The translations under genes and the position numbers were made by a program. Below are positions 1 to 11,598 of a DNA stretch of 64,000 bases, one piece after another (the first letter of the stretch is position 1; the number at the start of each line of letters is the position of its first letter). Under the pieces are notes generated by a model. It had not been told where the DNA came from. It worked only from the letters and a program-made list of their open reading frames with translations, and did no database searches. Source of the DNA: Rhodamnia argentea (taxonomy: Eukaryota; Streptophyta; Magnoliopsida; Myrtales; Myrtaceae); contig NC_063153.1 of NCBI RefSeq assembly GCF_020921035.1, positions 16,368,001 to 16,432,000 on the forward strand, written 5' to 3'.

Positions 1-635
1 TTCGACCCCACCTCTTCAAAACGTCCGGCCGTGCATCAAGCGTACCTCAACTTGGCATAACTTGTCCTGGAAGAACGTCAAGTTGGTAGCGATAGTAGTT
101 CCACATCGGTCAGCAAATAGAGAAAGACAGGGGCACATCCTTATAAAATAGGGCCTCGAACTGGTGTAGTGTGCTGGACGGGGGCCATGGCGTTGGGGCC
201 ATATTTTGATTTTAAAGTACGAAATCTGCATTAATAATTCGTGAGACGCGAGCATGTCCGTGTAACGTAGATCCCAAAGGGGGCTGCCGCTCGAGCGATA
301 TGGTGGGGGATATCCTGAACCGCGTTTGGTTTGGAATATTATTACACAACGCGATACTCTCTAGGTGGCGTTGGCTTTGAAGGAGTCTCTGGTCCCCTCC
401 ACTGGAAAACCCTCCCCTTCACTTCACCCGGTCTTCCAGCAGCAGCCAAAGGGATGGCCGCCCCTCTAGAGAGAACAGACAACTGTTTGACCGACTTGGG
501 TCGTTCTTGGCCACTTCACTTGGTTTCCAGCCACTTGTCCCGCAGCTTCCTCCTCCCACCCCTATTTTCTCCTATTTTCCATGATTAATGAGTAAAGGAT
601 GAGATTCTTGCATTTGGCTTTTTGAGGGATTTGGG
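1..635. other. Intergenic, nothing recognised
   Basis: Both strands have only short open frames without a family signature. No RNA gene or clear repeat boundary was seen. Confidence 0.5.
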
Positions 636-640
636 TTCTT

Positions 641-870
641 TTGTTTCGCGAAAAAGTAATGATTTGAATATTTTTTTTAAATGATTATTTACATCATTTG
701 AAAGAAAAAAATCAGAAAACGAATAATTTTCATTATCAGCGAAAATATTGAAGAATAAATTTTTATTGTTAAGTGAATGCAAATTATTCATTGACTGATC
801 TTTCTGAAGAGTATACACAATCGTTTTTAGAAAAATATTTTTCAAAAATCGTCATTTATCCGTGAAACAA
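641..870. repeat. MITE-like short inverted-repeat element
   Basis: The left end ttgtttcgcg and the right end cgtgaaacaa are inverted copies. The similarity extends inward through AT-rich sequence, with attatttgaata-like words on both sides. The element is about 230 bp with no coding capacity. A relative with the same end plan lies at about 23,096-23,318. I cannot fix the target duplication. It is probably a non-autonomous DNA transposon. Confidence 0.5.
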
Positions 871-873
871 ACT

Positions 874-1293
874 CGCTTTGTGTATCTCATTAATGTCCTT
901 ACCATAGGTGTTCAGGTTCGGCAACCAAATGGGAAATGTTCATACCTCTTGAGGATTTGACTTTTTGTGTCTCTGCGTGTGTATGATCAATGACGTCTAA
1001 AGATAAACCATACCCATTTGTTAGGTATGTTGAAGGAGTAAGAGGCCATTATTCAAAGGAAAAGGTTAAGGGGCACCGTTTTAGGGTTACTAATTGTGCT
1101 TTGAAATGTAATGATTTTGATTCGAAGAAACTTATTTCCCTTAGTTATGTTAATTTCCAGCTTTCAAGGTGCGTCGAAATGCGTTTTTACTACTTTTACT
1201 CGTCATGTCTAGCACCCTTATGACACTTGTTAGCAAGGTTTTTATGAAAATAGAATTCGAAGGGAAGAGGGTGCGGAAATAGTTTTCGTCGGC
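874..1293. other. Intergenic, nothing recognised
   Basis: AT-rich sequence with no gene, RNA or clear repeat boundary. The open frame at 990-1,223 has no recognisable domain. Confidence 0.4.
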
Positions 1294-1991
1294 TCGGTGA
1301 GAAGGGAAGCACGCACAAAGAAGAAAGAAGAAAAAAAAGAGGGTGCGGCTTTGGTCATTTACTCAAAGGCCAAACCTTATCGAAATTCACTCAAATTTCG
1401 ATATAATATTATTGACACCTAAATTTTGACTAATTATTTTTAGTCATCTTTGCATAGAAAATTAGAACGACTATTAGTTCTTATCAAATCATTTTTACTT
1501 TTAACATTCATGCATTGCATTAGCATTCATTTGGACCAGCAGTTCAACGATGAGCTGAAATTGACAGGAGATTTGGACCAAAGTTCATCACAATTTTCGG
1601 CAATTCAAAGGGATGTTGTGCCGAAATTTTCAAGGCCATTAGAACCTATTTTGAGCTTCATTCAGCCAATTTTAAATGATTAATTTAGAAAAGGCTTGAT
1701 TTAAATGCACATTTAATTGGAAAAAAGCCTAATTTGAGCCTAAAATTGAGCCAATCGACCCATAACTGAAAGGAAAATTCGGCTAAGCCCATACATGTGT
1801 TGTGCCGAAATTTTAAGGGGTTTTAAACTTATTTTCATATTTAATTTAGCCAGAAGGCCTTTATTTAATTGGTTTTAATTAATTGAAGCCCGATTGGAGC
1901 CCGGAATTGCGCAAGATGGCCCGCAAGAGCTAGGAAATTCGATGCCTCATACTATATCCTATTTGGCCGAAATTTATGAGGAGCTCTAATA

Positions 1992-2910
1992 GCGCACATG
2001 ATAACACTTTTGTTTCAGAAATCAACTTCTGGTCAGAAGTTGATTTTTCTACTTCTACTTAGAAGCAAAAGTCGATTTTTCTCTTTCTACTTCGGAAGTT
2101 GATTTCTAATCATAGAAATTCGTTTGGTAACGGTTACAAATTTTTACTTCTAAAATATTATTAATAGAAAATCTTCTATGAACAATTGTTTTGGGCGGTC
2201 GAAAAGTTTCTACTTCATTTTTAAAAATTTTAAATTTCTTTAAAAATTAAATTTTATTATTAAAAAATATTATTTAATTTTTTTAAAAAAATATTATTTA
2301 TATTTTACTCCGGTGGCCGGAGACGGTGACTCGACGGCGGCGGTGGGTGGCGAAGTGGGTGGCGGCGGTGGTGGTCGGCGATCACGACCGGCGGTAGGCG
2401 ACGGTCACAAGAGGCGATGGGCGGTCATGGTCGGCTATGGGAGGTGGGCGGTCACGGTTGGCTGCGGGAGGTGGGAAGTGGCGGTCAATGGTTGGCGGTT
2501 GACGATGGTCGCATGCGGCGATGGGAAGTGGTTGGCGAAGGCGATGGTCGGTGGTTGTCGGTGGCGACGGTGGGTGTCGGTGGTTAGCGGTGGGCGGAGC
2601 TGGGCCCGATCGAAAAGAGGGTGGGGGCATAATAAAAAGAAGATGAGGCGAGAAGTACTTTGTGAGGTTTTTTTTTTTTTTGTCCGAAAAATACTTCTTG
2701 AGTTGATAAGCTACTTTTTTTAACTTCTCAAATTAGAGGAAAAACAACTTCAGAAGTGAAAATTCACTTCAAAAGTGGAAATTTCTTTCAAAATTAAAAG
2801 TTTTTACCAAATGGATTTATGCTTCATAAGTTACATTACCAAACGGATTTCTACTCCGGAAGCACTTCTGGAGCAGAAATCCACTTCCAGAAGTGTTACC
2901 ATGCACATCC
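1992..2910. mobile_element. Non-autonomous hAT-like element nested in duplication copy I
   Basis: The ends are imperfect inverted repeats. The left reads gcgcacatgataacactt. The right, reverse-complemented, reads gatgtgcatggtaacactt. Words built on 'agaagttgatttctac' recur in both subterminal regions. The interior (2,310-2,620) is a GC-rich array of degenerate ggcggtggtcgg-type words, open in several frames by composition only. The empty site is visible in copy II at about 18,310-18,330. The target duplication is too degraded to call. A second element of this plan is at 18,594-19,408. Confidence 0.6.
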
Positions 2911-3560
2911 TAAGCAATTCGGACTCTTGAAAATCCTACGGTCAATAGAGAATCCTACTCCAACGAGGATTTCTAATCCTACGATCCATAATAAATCATA
3001 TTCCTACTAGGGTTAGTAAACTCTTTGCTCTATAAATAACAAGCTATTCTTAGGGTTATGGATATAAACTTCCACTCAGAAAATTCAGAGCATCCTTCGG
3101 AGAATAATCAAGGAGTTTGAAACATGTAATAACAACCAAGAAATACCAAGAACATGCAAGAGACTACTAAGATTCATTCTTGACATAACTATATATGTTG
3201 CATGAACAACATGATTGAGTTTCCGAAACTTTTGGCTTAAATATGCAATGGATGAATCGAGAATATCCTAGGGCATGACCAATATATAACCAAACACTTA
3301 TAACCCATGAGTATCGCATTCAATCCTACTAGAACCAGAATACCGTAGCAATTCTATTAGGACTGAAAAAACTTCCCAATCCTATCTTAAATGGAACTAC
3401 CAAACCAGAAGACGCAGAGCAAACGGACGACAGACGGTGCATGGCCATGCAAGTGTAGCGCCGGTGAAGGAAGGATGACCGTGAGGGACGCCACGGGAGC
3501 AATGGGAACTGATGGTGGTGAGAGGAACGCCAGAATTCCCTCGGACCGAGGTTGAGAGAG
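2911..3560 (+). repeat. LTR-like repeat R, copy 1
   Basis: This stretch recurs at 11,599-12,293 and, split by an insertion, at 18,300-18,593 plus 19,417-19,790. Shared words include agaaataccaagaacat and ctaagattcattcttgac. A TATA-like box (tataaataac) lies at 3,031-3,040, as expected for the U3/R part of an LTR. No primer-binding site, polypurine tract or retroelement protein was seen, so the LTR identity is inferred from texture. Confidence 0.45.
3031..3040 (+). promoter_or_regulatory. TATA-like box in repeat R
   Basis: The sequence is tataaataac, preceded by ctc and followed by a likely transcript start region. The same box is kept in the paralogous copy at 18,445-18,454. It probably belongs to an LTR-type promoter rather than to a host gene. 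Confidence 0.4.
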
Positions 3561-3617
3561 AGCCTGGCGGGGGAGAGAGCTTAGCTGGAGAGAGACGTCC
3601 TTTTCCTTTTCATTCCC

Positions 3618-4342
3618 TTAAATGGAATCCATCAAGTAGGCTTGGGCATCATGCAGGAGTCGACCTAGCAGCGAGGACGTCCCCGTCAACATCCAGCTTG
3701 CTAATTCACATAACTTGGAGCAAACCCAACGCAGGAAGGGACGGATCAGCTCCCACAGCTTGGATGGTTGCGTGACTGTGGTCCAGACCTCGCGACAGCA
3801 CGGCCGACTGGAGTGTCGGCCAGAGAAGCTATCCATTTGGGTATCTTGAGAAGCAGCAGTCGCCACACGACCTTAGTGACCTCCCATAATTGGCCAGACC
3901 CAGAACCCACCCCTCTCGTAAGAGCTCCCAAGCTGTCCCTGAGGACCTCCATCATTGTGTTTGCCCGATCTCTCACGGCCCCGGCGAAAGGGTTATTCCC
4001 GTCGCGGACGTCCTTCATTAGGAGATCCGCCACCTTCTGCGCCGCTGATTCCACGGCGTCTCTTTCTTCTTCAGGGTCAATGGGGAGCTGATCTTGAGGC
4101 TTAGGCATGTCATGAAGTCAGAGCTGTGGTCCTCTTCCTTTCCTCGTTCGAGCTGATCGATGCTGCCGTCTCTCCAGCTCTCGCGCGTCACGTCGTGGAC
4201 GCAAACGACGTGAAAGCTGTGATCCTTGCCCATTGAGACGTATGACCAGCTCGGGATAACAACTCTACGAGCCCGGATCGACACCGTCTTGCACCAGTTG
4301 CATTTCAATGATACGTTCTTCCTCTTAAGCTCGAGCGTCTCG
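3618..4342 (-). pseudogene. DC1-family pseudogene C (exon 2 only)
   Basis: This is a minus-strand homologue of exon 2 of the DC1 gene at 14,331-17,322. It begins at an acceptor ending in gatag and ends with the same Y-L-M-D-S-I stop. The CNWCK zinc-ligand motif is kept, but the downstream FHVGC motif has become FHVVC. Compared with the intact copy, one base is missing near 4,090 and another near 3,795. The protein therefore runs through three frames. Exon 1 is absent, because the duplication breaks near 5,040 inside the intron-equivalent sequence. It is almost certainly not a functional protein. It is more similar to pseudogene B than to gene A, as expected from the shared duplication. Confidence 0.8.
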
Positions 4343-5040
4343 CTATCAAGAAGCAAAACAAAAGGTACAAGGTTATTGTGGCGGAAGATGGCGATTGTTA
4401 TGCAATAAGACGCAAACTAACCAAGTAAGACCTCACGACCTTTCATAAAATTAATTTTTTTATTAAGTGAAAACATTTATAAGTGAATTGGAGTGTGTTC
4501 ATACTTAAAAAGACGAAATTTCACAAAATAAAATCAAAATACTTCACTAAATTAAAATCACTTCAATAATAATAATTTTTATTCCAGTCTTACAAAAAAC
4601 TAATTTACAATATTTTGCTACGCAATGTTGTTTCTTGCATGTAATAATTATATATCGATTAAATCAAGCTCCGTACAATTTCTCGAAATCCATTAAAATT
4701 CTGGTTCCGTCGCCGACTATGAACAGTAGCTACCCTTCTTCCGATCATGTGGATAAATTACTCACCTTATTACCCTAAATAAATAGGGATAAGGGAGTCG
4801 GAACTTTTAAAAATAAGTTCTAAGACTTGTCAAATTGGTGAAATCAAATCCTTCCGTTAATTGCATTTTTTGAAAATTTTATAATTCGATTGCACTTTGT
4901 GACAAGTTTTAGAATATGATTGCACATTTTGAAAGTTTTAGAACTCCATTACTCTTTTACAACAAATTTTAGGATTTGATTGCACTGTTTTAAAATTTTT
5001 GGATTTGATTGCACTTTCATGACAAGTTTTAAGATTTCCA
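4343..5040. repeat. Former intron of pseudogene C with degenerate tandem repeats
   Basis: This tract matches 20,482-21,176. From about 4,810 it is a run of about 35-bp degenerate units with recurring words such as gattgcactttgtgac and aagttttagaa. The same array is in copy II, so it predates the duplication. Texture and unit type resemble the termini of the MULE-like elements elsewhere in the window. Confidence 0.5.
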
Positions 5041-5490
5041 TTACTCATAGGGCAAATTTAGGGGTGATATGGTAAAATGAAGGTCCCAAGTTGATGTGTT
5101 GGGCACCTATACTTGTCTAATCACAGCATGTGCCTTCGATTTCTTGATAAAGGAAGATAATGCGCCCCCATAAACAGAGGTTCCTTTAGTCCCTTTTGAA
5201 GTTGAATTGTTTACATCCCTTTCGGTCCATTTGTTTAATCACACCTTCAACGCCTTTGTAGCATGAATTTTTTTTTTTATTTGCTAGGAACTAGTGAAGT
5301 TAATGCCATGGGGACCTCAAATTGTTGAATCTGAAACATTGTGCATTGGTTGTCCTGTTACTTTGTTGATACTAGACGAAAAATAATGAATCTTTAATCA
5401 AAAGCAGGCCTATGGGGAACTCCATGTGCATTTGTTGTTTGTGCTCCCAAAAGTTAATACATTTATTGATTTTTTTCCTTTGGTACAAAC
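5041..5490. other. Intergenic sequence left of MULE remnant
   Basis: No gene is recognisable. The left end of the MULE-derived region probably lies here, but no paired inverted repeat could be matched by eye. Confidence 0.3.
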
Positions 5491-6162
5491 ATGGACAAGA
5501 ATCTCGTTGCTATCATTATACGTTATGACGGGAATTTTGTGATTGGCATCGACGAGTGGGATTACGAAGGTGGAAATGAAGGAACAATTTTCCTCAATAT
5601 AAGGACGTCGTCGTATGTCCAATAAGATGTAAATTATTTATTGGTCTTCTTTTACACTGTGCAATAGTCTAACCTTGTTTCTACATTTCGGGTGAGAAGA
5701 AAGCCAATAGCCGACCAAACCGCTCAGCCGCCACCATTTGAAGGACTAATAGAACACGTTGCGGGAGGAAATGTTGTACAACCATCTCAAGACCCAATAG
5801 AACCTGCTACAGGAGGGCATGTTGTATAGCCACCTCAAGGGCCAACGAAAGGACAAGTTGGATAGCCAATCGAAGTACCAACAAGAGGGGATACTGTGCA
5901 ATCACATGAAGGGCCAATGCAAGACCATATTGAGTCTACCGTTGAATAAACGAGAAGAAAATATCCACTAAGATGTACATTGTTTGTTTCCACACTTCAG
6001 GTGAGAAGAATGCCAAGAACTAAGCGAACGGACCAGCCGCTACCACTTCCAGAGCCAATACAACCTGCTGCACACCCACCACTTCCCCGGCTAACAAGAG
6101 GTGCTCTTGGGAAGAGGTTGAAGGAATATGGTTATGGCCTATTCATCGACGAACGCATTTGA
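5491..6162 (+). pseudogene. Decayed Mutator-like transposase remnant
   Basis: The frame starting at 5,491 reads VAIIIRYDG, then EWDYEGG. This resembles the N-terminal 'YGGKW...YxGG' segment of plant MULE transposases. It stops after about 45 codons. The catalytic region and SWIM zinc finger are missing. After 5,690 comes a Pro/Gln-rich tract with in-frame stops. At 5,998-6,162 a second copy of the 'VRR-P' start precedes a basic stretch ending LKEYGYGLFIDE. The repeated gtgagaagaa starts (5,690 and 6,000) suggest a small internal duplication. Family assignment rests on short motifs and is tentative. Confidence 0.4.
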
Positions 6163-6335
6163 ATGACTATCTTGCATATAAGTTTTGTATAACTTGTCCA
6201 TTTAATGATAGTAATTTCAAATTTTGTGAATCATTTGCTTATGTTATTATATTGTTGTAACCCGAGAAAAGCTTATGAATACTTATCTCCGAAGGTAGGC
6301 CAACCCAAGAGTCAAGGGTTGGGCTAAAGAAGAGT

Positions 6336-6560
6336 TTGACAAAGAAGAAGACAACAGCTGCAGCTCCCAAACAGCCATTAAGGAAAAAGCCAGCAATAGT
6401 TCCATCTCAACCAATGACCGAAAGGCCACTTGAAGAATTAGAACCTACATATGTTAAAAAGAGTGTTAGGATTATGAACCAAGTGAAAAAGCCATCAAAA
6501 GGAAAAGGAGCTAGGGGGTTGTCAATGTTGAGTGATATAAATGTAGGATTAGAGTGGAAT
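6336..6560 (+). pseudogene. Lys/Pro-rich basic remnant of the same element
   Basis: The frame opens with a Lys/Thr/Ala-rich segment (TKKKTTAAAPKQPLRKK), then VKKSVRIMNQVKKPSKGKG, and becomes a low-complexity hydrophobic read-through after about 6,560. It follows the transposase-like remnant on the same strand. It may be the basic C-terminal part of the transposon protein. I do not recognise a defined domain. Confidence 0.3.
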
Positions 6561-7084
6561 CACAATTGCTTGTTAGTATTTATTTTTTGTTGGGAACTCG
6601 TACTGCTTGTGTATTGTTATTTTGATGCGAAGGACATTGTTGTTTATGTAAACTATAAGTTCAATGTTAACGGAACTTCTTGTTTTTTAATTATGTTTTT
6701 GCTACTTACATTATTGTGGTGGCTGTTTATATTGTGTTGTTGGCTGTTTGTGGATTATTTTGGCGACCGGTTATGCTTGCTGGTTGTAGTGGGTGCATGA
6801 AGATAGCTAGTACTGGCTAGTGCAGGTATTGGTATAGGTTTTGCTGGTGCAACATTTCGTACTGCAGATTTTGGTGCACTAACAAGTTGCCGGTGCACCT
6901 TGGTACACTATTAGTGCACCAGCAACTACGTGGTGCATATTATTAATGCGTCAACCAAATTGATTGTGCACAATGATACTGCAGGGTTTGCTGGTGCGTA
7001 AGTTGCTTCATTTTGGTCACATCCACAAGTCGGTACACGAATGACCTGCCGCCGCACGAATTGGTTATTACGGGTTTTGATGAT

Positions 7085-7220
7085 GCACTTAAGTGATCAC
7101 TTTCGGAACAGCTTAGCACTCAAGTGATCACTTTCGGAACAACTTGGCACTTAAATGATCACTTTCGGAAGAACTTGGAACTAAAGTGATCACGTTTTAA
7201 CCCCGACCGGCACTTAAATT
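7085..7220. repeat. 31-bp tandem repeat, about 4 units
   Basis: Units of about 31 bp start with gcacttaagtgatcactttc and end in ggaacaactt-like words. Four are clear and a fifth is partial. Each contains the palindromes cacttaagtg and gtgatcac. Related units recur around 8,430-8,520. Such subterminal arrays are common in MULE termini, and this one lies between the MULE-like remnants. Confidence 0.7.
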
Positions 7221-7689
7221 ATAACTATGTGAACCAGCATTTGTAGCAAACCACAAACTCAGTTACCTGCAACATTTGTAGATGTTTGCACGAAACTAAA
7301 TCAAGCAAACAAATGTTGAACAATACACTTAATAAATTGTAAGTTGCTCAAACAACTCAAACTACTAAATTCGAACCACGCAACTAATGTAGCAAACCAG
7401 CAACTTGAGCAACGGAGCAGCAAACCAAGAGCCCATTTATAGCAAACCACCAGTCATTTTTGCAGCAAACCAAACAAGTAATCCAAAAACTATGCAAAAA
7501 GATATTGACAATACATAGCTAGTCCAAGAACTGACCAAAAACTAAGTAAACACTGCGTTACAACTTTCCATTCCAACAAAAAACTACAGCAAACTCATTC
7601 ATCCATTACTTATACATTATCGAATACAAGTACATATCTAATTGAACTTCACCTACGGTAGATCGAGAAACTTCCCCTCATCGCACACC

Positions 7690-8076
7690 TTACACTTGAA
7701 CATTACATAGGCTACACAAAATAACAAAATGACAATTAAGGCTCGATAACGCTTTCTTTTGTCTTTTCATTATTGACACTTTCTTCTTCAATTGATTGGC
7801 CGGGGATGCTACAAGCTTCATCTCAGCTTCCCTTGAATCGATATCGTTCAACTCGTCCATGAATGTAGGTGGAGGTTCATGTCGTCTTTCAAGAAGCTCC
7901 ACTATCACCTCGGTGGCTCGACCCGAGAATTTTTTATCAACCCATTTGAAATATTTGCACTTCGACCACTCTCTATACTTGCCACATCCATGGAATCTTC
8001 TCCCTAGATTCAACCGAGTCTAAGATGTTCTTGTTGGACACGGTAACCCACAATAACAGTAAATCTCATCATTTTC
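7690..8076 (-). pseudogene. GRF-type zinc-finger protein remnant
   Basis: Read on the minus strand, the frame gives CYCGLPC, an in-frame TAG (plus positions 8,020-8,022), then NLGRRFHGCGKY and CKYFKWVD. These are the ordered Cys and aromatic signatures of the GRF zinc finger. A Lys-rich segment with coiled-coil character follows (ANQLKKKVSIMKRQKK), then a hydrophobic Cys-rich tail. Small plant proteins of this layout are common near transposons. The stop between the first Cys pair and the GRRF motif breaks the finger. Its partner elements are the MULE remnants upstream, and co-mobilisation is inferred only. Confidence 0.6.
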
Positions 8077-8679
8077 TTCAGTTGGTCAAAACGAATTTGA
8101 GCTGCTACTAAAGCTCCTTCCGTCCATTTTGACCTAGGGCTACTAATTTTGGGGCGAAATCGAAATGGGAACTCAATTTTACTTCAGCCGTGGTAGGGTT
8201 TCTAATTTGGGGTTCAATTTAGGAATTGGGATTCAATTTGGGAATTGGGATTCAATTTGGGGATTTAGGGTTTATGTTTGTGCGAAATCAGCTTCAACGT
8301 CGTCATGTTGCTCTTCAAATTGCTGAATCGGCCTCCGACGAGCCACATCCTCCTGCTTTTTTATGTAAAAAATTCCACGTAGACTCCAAGTTAGACTTTC
8401 CGATTGCCACGTATGCTTCGGATCGAACCGAGCACTTAAGCGATCGATTTTCAAAAAACTTGGCATTGAAGTGATCGATTTGAAAGTTTTGACACTAAAG
8501 TGAATGCCGTACACAAGTTGTGGCACTTGGGGTGTACTTAAGCCTACTTCTCTTGATACTTTAGAAAATGGGTGAGTAGGTAATCAAATTGTGTTGTCAC
8601 ATAGATGGACACAATGTAAATTTTAAAAGAGTAATTACAAATTTTCCCCTTGAATTTGGGATTGGTTGCAATCCTCGCC

Positions 8680-8681
<2 letters not shown>

Positions 8682-8729
<48 letters not shown>
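8682..8729. repeat. (CT)n microsatellite
   Basis: About 24 uninterrupted CT dinucleotides in intergenic DNA, followed by AT-rich sequence. No promoter context was recognised here. Confidence 0.95.
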
Positions 8730-8730
<1 letters not shown>

Positions 8731-9802
8731 GATTTTAACTTATTTTTATATTTACTTTAAATAATTTTTTTCTATTTTTTTATCTTTTTTTAATTTAATT
8801 AAGTTTGTATTTTTACTTTTTAATAACTTTTTTCTTAATTTTTATCTTTTTTATTGCTTGATGGAAATCTGGCAAGCCACGTCGACTTTAAATATTACTA
8901 AAAAATGCCATGTTAGATTTTCAACTAAAAAAAAAAAAGTTGTGACACTAAAGTGAGTGTTGTATATAAATTTTGGCACTTCTACTGTCCTTTTGGCTAA
9001 AAGTAAGTTTTCTCACGGACAGATGGGCAAGTGTTTACCATTCATGTTGAGCCTCAGCAAAGTGGGGGTGATGGTTGAAGAATGCAAGGGAGTTGCAGAA
9101 GAGTCTACAATGAGGGCATTGTGGAATTGGTTTGGGCAGAATGTCACCATTTGATTTCTTCCATGCCCATTGGGCTGAAAATTGGAACCTCGTGGCATCG
9201 ACGTGAAGTGTGAGATATACATGAAGGTTTTCGTGACTCTCTCGAGGTGAACCATCAAGGGAAAGCAGATGGATCACTAAGCGGGTGGGCAGTCTCTCTT
9301 GCAAGATGGTGCCTTCGCCTAGCACAGCCATCCAAAGCCCTATCGATCGCAATTTGTTTTGCCGATTCAATTATATAATTTAGTTAACTTTGGAGTCGCC
9401 AATAATCAATTACAGGCCGATTAGAGACTCAAGTAAGATTTGGGTGACTATGTGAATTAGATATTCTGAAAGCTTGGATTTGATTACGTTAGAGTACTCT
9501 AACTCTCTTTCGGTAATTTCTTTTTTGCATGCAATCTTCATCAAACTATATTACCCCTAAACTTCTTTCATGTGAAAATGATCATGCATGGTGTGCGAAC
9601 GATAGATAACACCCCATAATCAAAGTAGTAAATATTGAAGAACTTGAAATACATCAAGCAAGCTTAAACAAAGCCTCATCATCAAGCCTCAAAGCCTTGG
9701 GGACTAGGAATCAAGAGATACATGCCATAAAATATGAATGTCTATGCATGATCATGCATGGACCACCAAACTAGGACTTACTTATCGCTATAAGGACAAA
9801 CT
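8730..9802. other. Intergenic, no recognised gene
   Basis: The longest open frame is 9,035-9,370 on the minus strand (111 codons, with a CPHC motif), overlapped by open frames on the other strand. I do not recognise it. It could be a fragment of a dead gene. The words around 8,940-8,990 resemble those at 8,490-8,530, so part of this tract is a degenerate direct repeat. Confidence 0.4.
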
Positions 9803-10870
9803 TGTTAGGAAATTATATTTGATTTTGAAAGAAACAAAACTACCATGTTTTGTGAAAAGACTTTGATTTATACTTTGAGAATTCACCCTAAATATACCTC
9901 TATGTCTTTTGTTATTAACGATTATATTTTGATAGAAGCAGGATTCGTGGCAGAGGCAGGTTGATATGAGAATCATGACGAGATATATTTTGATCTTTCA
10001 TTTATCCTCATTATTTAATCAATCTTATTCTTGCTTAGTTTAGCAGATTAAATTTCCCTCACTAACGGTTAATTATCTGGTTAGAATTGCGTTTCTAAGT
10101 TAAATTGATTGACCATCAATCACAAAGATAATCTTGTGACTTTCCATACGAGAAATATTGATTGATTGGCAATCACCCTTAGATAATTTCCTTTGTTAGA
10201 AGCTTGACTTATGGTGTTAAGGATTTGATTGTATGGATAAGCAAATCCTCTCAAATCTCCGATTCCTCTCACCTTAACAACTCGTGATCTTTATTTGACA
10301 ATCAACCAACGGCTAGTTTTGGAGATCGATCATCGGAGTGATTCTGTCCAGTGGGAAGCTTGGAAGACGAGGAGTATATAAAGAGCACCAGTTTTGAAGA
10401 GAAGTGAGAGAGATTAAGAGATCAATATCCATATCTCAAGAGAGCTTCATCTGTTTCAATTACCTACTCGTCTTAAAGTGAGATCTTATGAGAGGTGTAA
10501 TATAGAGTCAAGCGTGTAGAGTGGGATAGCCTTAGTAGAGGTAGAGCTCACTTCTATTGGAAGTGCTTGTGTTAAAGCGATCACATCTTTCTGTATTCTC
10601 TCATTTGATTACTTAGTGAAATCCAGCAAGTAGGCTATTAGTGTGGGAGAGTGAAGTAGGCTTACCAAAAGCCGAATCACTATAATCTCTTGTGTATTGT
10701 CTTCTACTCTCTACTCTCCTCTATTTACTGTCCGGTAGAAGCACCGCATAGTCCCGTTAACTACATCCGCTCATATCAAACTTGAAGTTTTTAATTCCTC
10801 ATTATCTTATCAAGTTTAATTATATTCACCAATTCACCTCCTCTAGGTGATAGGTCTAGCCAAAATAACA
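9803..10870 (+). mobile_element. Solo LTR candidate
   Basis: The tract begins TGTTAGGA and ends ATAACA, the TG...CA form of plant LTRs, at about 1.07 kb. Flanking pentamers are aaact (left) and atact (right), a 5-bp target duplication with one mismatch. A TATA box (tatataaa) lies at 10,375-10,382. The right end has caattcacctcctctaggtg, wording I associate with Copia LTR U5 ends. No primer-binding site or gag-pol sequence follows, so a solo LTR is the simplest reading. Confidence 0.55.
10375..10382 (+). promoter_or_regulatory. TATA box inside solo LTR candidate
   Basis: The sequence tatataaa follows ggag and sits about 500 bp from the LTR 3' end. It is a plausible U3 core promoter. Confidence 0.5.
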
Positions 10871-11598
10871 ATACTAACTGACATGCAACTTAACCTAATG
10901 TTTTTGGTTTTTCCTTCATTTAATTTATACAATCAACTCGAAGTTAAAACTCCGTGAACATGATTGGTGCACGCAAAATTTAAATCAATAAATGACATGC
11001 ATGATGAATGACAAGAATTAATCTCGGAATTCTATATGCATGACCAACATAATGAATTCGAAATTGTCTCCTAAAATGCTACATGGCCGAAACTATATAT
11101 GCATGTATAACTTGAATCACTAAATGACAAGTATTATGAATACTATTCTATATGAGGTTGGATGAAACATGAATGTGTTCGAGGTGCAACCTGTATGTAA
11201 CACAAATCACAAAAATCAAAATTAGACTCTAAAGAATATCACATCCTAAATTACGTGCAAAGTACATTACTAAATGACATGAATGTTAGTTTATCAAAAT
11301 AGAATTAGGCATGAGTTAATCTCATAATTAAACAAAATCTATATGAGACGCTAATTCACTTTAAAAAAACTTTTTATCTCATTAACACACGTGAATGAAA
11401 ACCAACCCTAAGGATATGTCATGCAACAAATCCTAGATATACAAAAACTTAATATTTTATGGATAAACTAAAGTGCTACATGATTACTACAAACAATTTT
11501 AAGATAATTTTATCTTGATTATTATTACTAACCTAGATGCAATGAAAATTATTTGAATAATTCCTATTATGCAAAACACTATCATGAATATCCAAGAA
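10871..11598. other. AT-rich intergenic, nothing recognised
   Basis: Short recurring words such as atgacatgcatgatgaatga and aacatgaatg give it a degenerate repeat texture. No coding frame or element boundary is visible. Confidence 0.35.

Larger units (their letters stand above)
1294..5040 (+). repeat. Dispersed duplication, copy I
   Basis: This block is colinear and direct with 17,631-21,176. Shared parts, in order, are a leader starting cggtgagaagggaagc, an LTR-like stretch, a conserved stretch with a TATA-like box, the exon-2 part of a DC1 gene on the minus strand, and its AT-rich upstream tract. Similarity stops near 5,040, just where copy II continues into exon 1 of the DC1 gene, so copy I lacks that exon. 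A hAT-like element has inserted at 1,992-2,910, a position where copy II is uninterrupted. Confidence 0.75.

Noticed and set aside
2313..2723. Long open frame on the plus strand and its antisense partner
   Set aside because: It lies in a GC-rich word array inside a hAT-like element. The Gly/Arg/Trp-rich translation is compositional and both strands are open.
7085..7220. CRISPR-like regular repeats
   Set aside because: Repeats are directly adjacent without unique spacers, and the genome is clearly a plant nucleus.
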